This document shows, one piece after another, positions 63,588-64,000 of a stretch of 64,000 nucleotides of DNA. The notes beneath the pieces were generated by a model. It did no database searches, was not told where the DNA came from, and saw only the letters and a program-made list of their open reading frames with translations. How positions within the stretch are numbered: the stretch's first letter is position 1; every line of letters begins with the position of its first letter. A program made the position numbers and the translations under genes. The DNA is from Alteromonadaceae bacterium 2753L.S.0a.02 (lineage in GTDB: Bacteria > Pseudomonadota > Gammaproteobacteria > Pseudomonadales > Cellvibrionaceae), in the NCBI GenBank assembly GCA_007827375.1, contig VISH01000002.1:3993001-4057000 (forward strand), given 5' to 3'.

Positions 63588-64000
63588 TTAAATTGTTGAC
63601 GTTTTAAAGACCGCACCCAACCTCTACGTGTTGTGTTGCGGGGTTTCAGCTAGGCGATGAGGAATATAGTGATAAGAACGCCAAAATGTATGCAAAATAA
63701 CCAATTTGAGTGCGACGAAGCGAAAAGTGCAATTGAAATCGCGAAAAGTACAATGATTCAGGAATGGAAAAGAGTGCCAGAGCGCGTTTTGGTTATATGC
63801 GAAGTGTATGGATTGCGGTAATTAGATTCTAATCAGAGGATTTCGCAGTGTGAAATCGATGTACAAATAGAAGTTTTTCAACATTCATCGAGTTCAACAT
63901 AAACATGAGAGCTGCCCGATTGCTCCAGACTGGGTGCCCGGCGCTGCGCTAAACTCCAAACGCAAGTGTTGATATCTCTCTACAAGAGCGTTCAGTTTGT
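63588..64000. other. Region upstream of the second GH10 gene
   Basis: About 410 bp without a gene. A direct repeat GCGAAAAGTGCAAT (63720-63733) and GCGAAAAGTACAAT (63741-63754), start to start 21 bp apart, could be tandem regulator sites on one face of the helix. Confidence 0.4.

Noticed and set aside
1..64000. Insertion sequences, prophage, tRNA or rRNA genes
   Set aside because: No transposase, integrase, phage gene, or tRNA/rRNA signature was seen on either strand.

Overview
The window looks like chromosome from a marine, polysaccharide-degrading gammaproteobacterium of the Cellvibrionaceae type (Saccharophagus/Teredinibacter/Cellvibrio-like). The basis is a set of secreted or lipoprotein carbohydrate-active proteins with poly-serine and Pro-Thr linkers, a GH74 enzyme carrying CBM10 and CBM2 modules, an ectoine operon (salt stress) and moderate base composition. 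This placement is inference from gene content; no rRNA or tRNA gene was seen.

Layout. 0-7 kb: a 14-bp tandem repeat, a secreted carbohydrate-binding Ig-like protein, a large secreted c-type cytochrome fused to PKD, mucin-WxxW-like and ricin-type modules, and a CE6 esterase. 7-13 kb: an AraC regulator divergent from an SDR gene and a mandelonitrile-lyase-type cupin gene, a periplasmic solute-binding protein, a PLP aminotransferase and a Rob/GyrI-type AraC regulator. 13-21 kb: a lipoprotein GH10 xylanase, an exported KatG, a convergent di-haem cytochrome (RoxA/CCP-like) and a ceramidase-family membrane protein. 21-25 kb: a TPR membrane protein and ectABC, divergent from ectR with a palindromic operator between them. 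25-29.5 kb: a tightly overlapping operon of a ThDP enzyme, two divergent citrate-synthase-fold proteins that seem to lack the catalytic residues, and an SDR. 30-33 kb: a TonB receptor and a frameshifted TVP38-family gene. 33-38.4 kb: a tandem-CBM lipoprotein and the GH74 xyloglucanase. 38.4-49 kb: a six-gene operon with two RND permeases, an adaptor-like protein, an AlgE-like outer-membrane barrel and two envelope proteins of unknown function. 49-50.5 kb: a gene-free AT-rich stretch. 50.5-61.4 kb: a GNAT-nitrilase fusion, a sigma-54 activator, an MBL-fold protein with a degraded metal site, and cydABX-cydDC with an AhpD-like and a zinc-ribbon gene. 61.8-63.6 kb: a small hypothetical gene and a second lipoprotein GH10 xylanase with a poly-Ser linker.

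How they work together. The plant-polysaccharide enzymes (two GH10, GH74, CE6 and CBM-only proteins) would attack xylan and xyloglucan outside the cell or on its surface. The cytochrome bd cluster appears to be under sigma-54 control: -24/-12 promoters and a shared TGTCA-N4-TGACA palindrome lie upstream of both cydA and the MBL gene, and the activator gene sits between. The most unusual candidates for undescribed systems are the ThDP/double pseudo-citrate-synthase/SDR operon, the double-RND/AlgE operon, and the sigma-54/pseudo-MBL/cytochrome bd regulon.
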